A DNA stretch of 64,000 bases, from NCBI RefSeq assembly GCF_002161285.1, contig NZ_NFHH01000012.1:1-64000 (forward strand), written 5' to 3'. Below, piece after piece: positions 59,939 through 64,000 of the stretch. Source of the stretch: Blautia sp. An81. Lineage in GTDB: Bacteria; Bacillota; Clostridia; Lachnospirales; Lachnospiraceae. The number at the start of each line of letters is the position of its first letter. Positions within the stretch are counted from its first letter, which is position 1. The position numbers and the translations under genes are program-made. The notes beneath the pieces are model-generated. The model worked only from the letters and a program-made list of their open reading frames with translations. It was not told the DNA's origin and did no database searches.

Positions 59939-60934
59939 TTATCTCACCCATTTTCTCAATGTACGGTTTCCCATGATCTCTTTCAGTCCACAGACTGTAC
60001 AGAATTCAAAGTAATCGGAAAGCCGGATTTTCTGCCCTGTCTCCTGTTTCAGAAACCATTCCATATCCGGGATCCTGCTGGTACCTCCAGCCACAAAGAT
60101 TCCCTGGTCCTCGATATTATGGCGTATCTGAGGAGGTATTCTCTCAAGAAAGAACTGAATCTCTTCACATATCTTTCTTACAGGAGCCAGGATAGTCTCA
60201 TGAATCACATCGGAAGGAACGATTTCCTCTCTGGGAAGGCCGCTGAGACTGTCTACCCCAACAATCTTTCTGGCTTCCATAATATCCTCGCCAAGATAAG
60301 CCAGAGAGAATTTCAGACGGCGGGCTGTCCGGTTTCCAATGTGGAGATTATAACGTCTCCGTACTTCATTGGCAATTCCCTCATTAAGCTGTTTTCCTCC
60401 GATGTCCAGCATCTTGCTCACCACTACCCGTCCCTGTTCGATTACGGATATTTCCGTACTCTGGGCTCCCATGTTAACGATCATAGTGCCTTTTGTATGA
60501 AGGATCGGTATTCCTAAAGCCACTGCATCTGCAATGGTTTTGTCTACCATATAAATTTTATTTTTTCTGTTGGAATTTCCAATGGTATAATAGGCTCTCC
60601 TGTCGATTTCAGAAAGATCGGAAGGTATAGCAAGATAGAGGCTGTACCCTAACAGAGCCTGGGCATCTGTCTTTTCCAGCAAAGCCTTTAAGACCATCTC
60701 TGTATGATTGATATCTGCGATTTTTCCCCCAAGGACAGGAGAAATCACAGACACATTAGACGGATTCTTCTCAAAAATCTCATATGCGTCATTTCCCACA
60801 GCCAGGATCTGGTCCTGATTGCGTATGGCTATCATGTTTTTTTCCGCTATAATAGTATCCTGGTGCTGGGAATATATTTTCACAGCGCTGCTTCCCAGGT
60901 CTACTCCAAACGCTTTATGCAACGGCATCTTCAT
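59939..60934 (-). CDS. mreB: MreB actin-like cytoskeletal protein
   Basis: A 331-residue actin-fold ATPase. FGVDLGSSAVKIYSQ is phosphate loop 1 and MIVNMGAQSTEISVI phosphate loop 2, with FVAGGTSRIPDMEWFL as the adenosine motif. The sequence is divergent from standard MreB around the first loop (DLGSSAVK in place of DLGTANT). It organises lateral wall synthesis. It leads mreC and mreD and follows radC by 18 bp. Confidence 0.9.
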   Translation of the reverse strand: MKMPLHKAFGVDLGSSAVKIYSQHQDTIIAEKNMIAIRNQDQILAVGNDAYEIFEKNPSNVSVISPVLGGKIADINHTEMVLKALLEKTDAQALLGYSLYLAIPSDLSEIDRRAYYTIGNSNRKNKIYMVDKTIADAVALGIPILHTKGTMIVNMGAQSTEISVIEQGRVVVSKMLDIGGKQLNEGIANEVRRRYNLHIGNRTARRLKFSLAYLGEDIMEARKIVGVDSLSGLPREEIVPSDVIHETILAPVRKICEEIQFFLERIPPQIRHNIEDQGIFVAGGTSRIPDMEWFLKQETGQKIRLSDYFEFCTVCGLKEIMGNRTLRKWVR

Positions 60935-60952
60935 GCTCCCCTTTTTCTATCA

Positions 60953-61639
60953 TTAAAAAATCCCCCGTTGGCGAAAACTCAGGAATCTATGATCACCAAT
61001 GATAATATGATCGATCAAAGGGATTCCCAGAATATCCCCTGCTCTGGACACCCGTTGTGTAAAATCCAGGTCTGCCCGGCTGGGAGCCGGATCTCCGCTG
61101 GGATGATTATGTACCAGCAGGATTCCCACTGCATGGTAGGAAACTGCCGCCAGAAAAATCTCTCTGGGGTTTACCAGAGAACTGTTTACCGTGCCTTTAA
61201 AAACCATTTCCTCCCCCAGAAGATGGTTCTTTGTATCCAGCATCATGCAGATCAACATCTCCTGTTCTTCATGACGAAGTCTCTCCATATAATATTCTGC
61301 TATCGTCTCAGGCTGATTAAAGGAAAGCCCTTTTCTGGCTGTAGCCGTGGCGATTCTTTTGGACAGTTCCCCGATACATTTAATCTGAACTGCCTTTACT
61401 TTTCCCACGCCCTTTACAGACTGGAGCTGAGTCAGACTTAGCTGATACAGTCCCAGAAGGCCTTCTTTGTCTCTGGAAAGATTTAAGATTTCATCTGCCA
61501 TAGCCACAGAAGGACATCCCTTTGTACCTGTACGCAGCAGCACAGCTAAAAGCTCCCCGTCACTCAGGGAGCCGGCTCCTAAACGCAGGCACTTCTCATA
61601 GGGTCTGTCCTCTTTTGCCATATCCATTATTTTCTTCAT
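60953..61639 (-). CDS. radC: RadC-like JAB/MPN-domain protein
   Basis: A 228-residue protein. An N-terminal helix-hairpin-helix region (LSQ..LQSVKGVGKVKAVQIKCI, about 65-85) precedes the JAB1/MPN domain with the metal motif VHNHPSGDPAPSRAD (HxHPSGxxxxSxxD). Despite the name its DNA repair role is disputed. It commonly sits upstream of mreB in Firmicutes, as here. Confidence 0.93.
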   Translation of the reverse strand: MKKIMDMAKEDRPYEKCLRLGAGSLSDGELLAVLLRTGTKGCPSVAMADEILNLSRDKEGLLGLYQLSLTQLQSVKGVGKVKAVQIKCIGELSKRIATATARKGLSFNQPETIAEYYMERLRHEEQEMLICMMLDTKNHLLGEEMVFKGTVNSSLVNPREIFLAAVSYHAVGILLVHNHPSGDPAPSRADLDFTQRVSRAGDILGIPLIDHIIIGDHRFLSFRQRGIF

Positions 61640-61684
61640 TTTTTCGCTGCGATACTCTCTTCGGCATATAGTTTTCGCAGGTTC

Positions 61685-61713
61685 ATTGTAGCACAGTTTG
61701 AAAATGATGTATA
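61685..61713 (-). promoter_or_regulatory. Extended -10 promoter for radC-mre-min operon
   Basis: Minus strand: TGC-TACAAT (extended -10, box complement 61685-61690), 17-bp spacer, -35 TATACA (complement 61708-61713). It is about 50 bp before the radC start and just past the dehydrogenase stop. Confidence 0.55.
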
Positions 61714-61717
61714 TGCC

Positions 61718-63325
61718 TTAAAATAAATTTCTGATTTTTTTCACAATTGCTTCTCCTGTTTTCAGGCCGTCCATGGCTGCGGAAGTTATGCCTCCTGCAT
61801 AGCCAGCGCCTTCTCCACAGGGATAAATCCCTTCCACATTACATTGGAAACTATCATCTCTTGGAATCCTCACTGGTGAGGAAGTACGGCTCTCCACACC
61901 GGTAAGAACCATGTCCTTCCGGTCAAAGCCGGGAATGATCTCTCCGAAAGCCTGAATCCCCTCTATCAGTGTCTCGCTGATCTGATCAGGAAAAAGTTTT
62001 CGGAGATTGGAAAAACTCCATGCCCCCTTGGTACAAGGCGTCACCTGACCAAGGACTGAGGAGTCCTGATTCTGGCAGAAGTCTCCGTAAAGCTGAAGAG
62101 GAATCTTTCCCTGCCCCAGATTCCAGGCTTTCTCTTCCAGCTCCCGCTGAAACTCCACACCAGCCAAAGGTCCCGAACCAGAAAAATCCTCAGGAGTTAC
62201 AGTTACGATCAGAGCGCTGTTGGCATTTCGGCTGCCTCTGTCGTGATAACTCATACCGTTAACTGCCAGTCTTCCCGGCTCTGAGGAAGCATTGACTACA
62301 TAGCCTCCAGGGCACATGCAGAAACTGTAAATCCCCCGCCCGTTTTTTCCCCGGTGGGTAAGCTTATAGGACGCAGCCCCTAGATTTCCCGGTTCTTCTT
62401 TGCCATACTGGTAGAGGTTGATCATGGTCTGGGGATGTTCTGCTCTAAGTCCTACAGCAAAAGCCTTGGGCTCCATATTGATATTTCTTTTTTCCAGCAG
62501 GGAAAAAGTATCTCTGGCACTGTGGCCTACTGCCAGGACTACGAAAGGCGTAAGGATTTCTTCCTGTCCGTTGACCACTACACCCCTGACTTTTCCTTCT
62601 TCTATAAGCAAATCCGTTACTTTGCTCCGGAACCGAACCTCTCCCTGGTGTTCTTCAATATAATTCCGGATATTCTTTACGATTTCTACAAGCTGGTCTG
62701 TTCCCAGATGAGGCTTCTGCACATATAAAATCTCTTCCGGGGCACCTGCTCGCACAAAAATATTCAGCACCTCAGTATTCCTTCCCTGGCTGTCCTTTAC
62801 CAGGGTATTCAACTTTCCGTCAGAAAAAGTTCCTGCTCCTCCTTCTCCAAACTGCACATTACTCTCTGTGTCCAGGTCTCCTTTTTCCCAAAAGCAGCTT
62901 ACCTTTTCCAGACGTTTATCTGCATCATCTCCCCGTTCCAGAACAATGGGACGCAGCCCTGCGCGTGCAAGATAATAAGCGCAGAAAAGGCCAGCCGGAC
63001 CGCTGCCTACGATTACTGGCCGGCAGGATTCCAGGTTTTTCATGCTGAGACCTTCCGGTGCTGTCAGATATAAAAATTTTTTTCTTTTAGTTAACATAAT
63101 GTTATTACTGTTAACCTTTTTCAAAACCTTACTTTCTTTTTTCACTGACGCATCAATCGTGTATACAAAATACAATTCTGGTTTTTTTCTGGCATCCAGA
63201 GACTGCTTCCGGATTTTCCAGGACTGAAGTTCCTGGGGAGATATTTTTAAAGTTTTTAATATTTTTTTCTCCAGATCTTCTCTGGTATGGGAAACAGGCA
63301 GCTTTATCTGCTGTAAAGTCAGCAT
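61718..63325 (-). CDS. FAD-dependent dehydrogenase (COG2509 type)
   Basis: A 535-residue protein. An N-terminal basic domain of about 95 residues precedes the FAD domain, which begins CRPVIVGSGPAGLFCAYYLARAG (GxGxxG), followed by VQFGEGGAGTFSDGKL and a C-terminal YPCGEGAGYAGGITSAAMDG motif that closes the flavin site. Members are widespread but poorly characterised, with a probable redox role. ATG 63325 has AGGAG eight bases upstream; the frame extends further back but that part overlaps the preceding gene. It starts four bases past that gene's stop. Confidence 0.85.
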   Translation of the reverse strand: MLTLQQIKLPVSHTREDLEKKILKTLKISPQELQSWKIRKQSLDARKKPELYFVYTIDASVKKESKVLKKVNSNNIMLTKRKKFLYLTAPEGLSMKNLESCRPVIVGSGPAGLFCAYYLARAGLRPIVLERGDDADKRLEKVSCFWEKGDLDTESNVQFGEGGAGTFSDGKLNTLVKDSQGRNTEVLNIFVRAGAPEEILYVQKPHLGTDQLVEIVKNIRNYIEEHQGEVRFRSKVTDLLIEEGKVRGVVVNGQEEILTPFVVLAVGHSARDTFSLLEKRNINMEPKAFAVGLRAEHPQTMINLYQYGKEEPGNLGAASYKLTHRGKNGRGIYSFCMCPGGYVVNASSEPGRLAVNGMSYHDRGSRNANSALIVTVTPEDFSGSGPLAGVEFQRELEEKAWNLGQGKIPLQLYGDFCQNQDSSVLGQVTPCTKGAWSFSNLRKLFPDQISETLIEGIQAFGEIIPGFDRKDMVLTGVESRTSSPVRIPRDDSFQCNVEGIYPCGEGAGYAGGITSAAMDGLKTGEAIVKKIRNLF

Positions 63326-63329
63326 GAGC

Positions 63330-64000
63330 TCAACTCCTCTCCTGTAAAGTTTTTCTGATATTCCGAGCAGCGCTTCTCCCTGCCAGGGCTCCTGTAGTCC
63401 AGGCCCACTGCAGATTGTAGCCTCCACAGATACCGTCTGTATCCAGAATCTCTCCTGCCAGATACAGCCCCGGCACCTTTCTGGATTCCAAAGTGTCCGA
63501 ATAGACCTCTGAAAGAGGCACGCCTCCAGAACATACCTGGGCCTGCTCATAGGATTTTCCACCAGTAATCTCTATCGGAAATTCCTTGATTTTTTCCGCC
63601 AGCTTTGAGATATCCGGCTTTCCCGTCATCAGCACCTCTGCCAGTTTCTCCGGCAGAAGACCTATCAGAAGTTGTTTTACAGACTTATAAGGGCATTGTT
63701 CCTGTCTGGCTCTGAGGAAAGCCGCCAATCCCTCCCGGTCAAAGTCCGGAAGAAAATCCAGAAGAAGGGTTACCTTAAGCCCCTCTTCTCTCAGACGCAC
63801 TGCCCTGCCGCTGACCTGAAACACGGGAATGCCTGAAACTCCATAATCCGTAAGCTGGATTTCTCCCTGGGCCTGGTCAAAAATATGGTTCTCCGCCAAA
63901 AGAGAAACTCTCCCTTCTGTGCGGACTCCTGCCCATTTAGAAAACCAGTTTCCTTTTCCCTTTAAAGGGACCAACGCCGGCAGAGGCGGTATAAGGCTGT
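63330..64000 (-). CDS. HI0933-family flavoprotein, partial (N-terminus beyond window)
   Basis: The last 223 codons of an NAD(P)/FAD-dependent oxidoreductase of the HI0933/YhiN type. The visible part starts with LIPPLPALVPLKGKGNW (the usual pro-rich LxPALVPL segment), contains the beta domain and ends with the FAD motif GLYLAGEILDTDGICGGYNLQWAWTTGALAGRSA. The upstream third, with the GxGxxG loop, lies outside the window. Function of the family is poorly known. It is followed immediately by the other FAD-dependent protein, so the two form a unit. Confidence 0.85.
   Translation of the reverse strand, partial: SLIPPLPALVPLKGKGNWFSKWAGVRTEGRVSLLAENHIFDQAQGEIQLTDYGVSGIPVFQVSGRAVRLREEGLKVTLLLDFLPDFDREGLAAFLRARQEQCPYKSVKQLLIGLLPEKLAEVLMTGKPDISKLAEKIKEFPIEITGGKSYEQAQVCSGGVPLSEVYSDTLESRKVPGLYLAGEILDTDGICGGYNLQWAWTTGALAGRSAARNIRKTLQERS

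Noticed and set aside
63326-63562. N-terminal extension of the FAD-dependent dehydrogenase
   Set aside because: The extra 79 codons overlap the conserved end of the preceding flavoprotein gene, and ATG 63325 has a good ribosome binding site.

Overview
The window looks like chromosome from a Gram-positive anaerobe of the Clostridia, most likely Lachnospiraceae (Blautia/Mediterraneibacter-like). Pointers are a rubrerythrin, several Fe-S aldo/keto reductases, a SepF/YlmH division cluster, a MreBCD-PBP2-MinDE-RodA cluster, a XerS-type recombinase, strong AGGAGG-type ribosome binding sites and moderate GC. This placement is inference from gene content; there is no rRNA or tRNA gene here to test it.

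Region 1 (1-9.8 kb) is accessory and partly decaying. It holds a truncated flavin reductase meeting a truncated acetyltransferase, a flavodoxin, a two-component system with its ABC exporter (regulator, ATPase, permease, kinase), a PD-(D/E)XK recombination nuclease, a dead GHKL kinase, an iron-sulfur flavoprotein, an XRE regulator with a small membrane protein, an unusual 52-53 bp tandem repeat array, and a site-2 protease.

Region 2 (10-20.3 kb) is redox and carbon metabolism: an alpha/beta hydrolase followed by an internally deleted aldo/keto reductase, a siroheme reductase, a glycogen debranching enzyme, rubrerythrin, and an aldo/keto reductase - DUF3737 - aldo/keto reductase group. The two intact reductases have near-superimposable MerR-type promoters with 19-bp spacers.

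Region 3 (20.5-36.4 kb) is a surface polysaccharide locus: GT4 and GT2 glycosyltransferases, a Wzm/Wzt-type ABC exporter, a polyprenyl-phosphate sugar transferase, two large HAD (COG5610-like) proteins, and a compact set of pyruvate-aldolase-like enzyme, KdsC-like phosphatase, KdsB-like CMP transferase and a GT-B transferase with the EDG and HP motifs of CMP-sugar transferases. Read together, these genes suggest a CMP-activated 2-keto-3-deoxy sugar made by a non-KdsA route for a Gram-positive surface glycan. This is the most interesting system in the window.

Region 4 (36.4-44.7 kb) contains a broken ibrA with intact ibrB, an AraC regulator divergent from a GH31 glucosidase, xerS with a dif-like site just upstream, dtd, a TtcA-like PP-loop protein and a cytidylate-kinase-like protein.

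Region 5 (44.7-64 kb) is housekeeping and mostly on the minus strand: rluD-like, lspA, aroB, ylmH, sepF, yggS and an HlyD-like adaptor in one run; then DUF378, a P-loop protein, and the shape/division run of two flavoprotein dehydrogenases, radC, mreB, mreC, mreD, mrdA, minD, minE, rodA, mgsA and a DacA-like protein. Oddities here are a DacA-like protein without catalytic residues, a methylglyoxal synthase with altered aspartates, and no minC beside minD.
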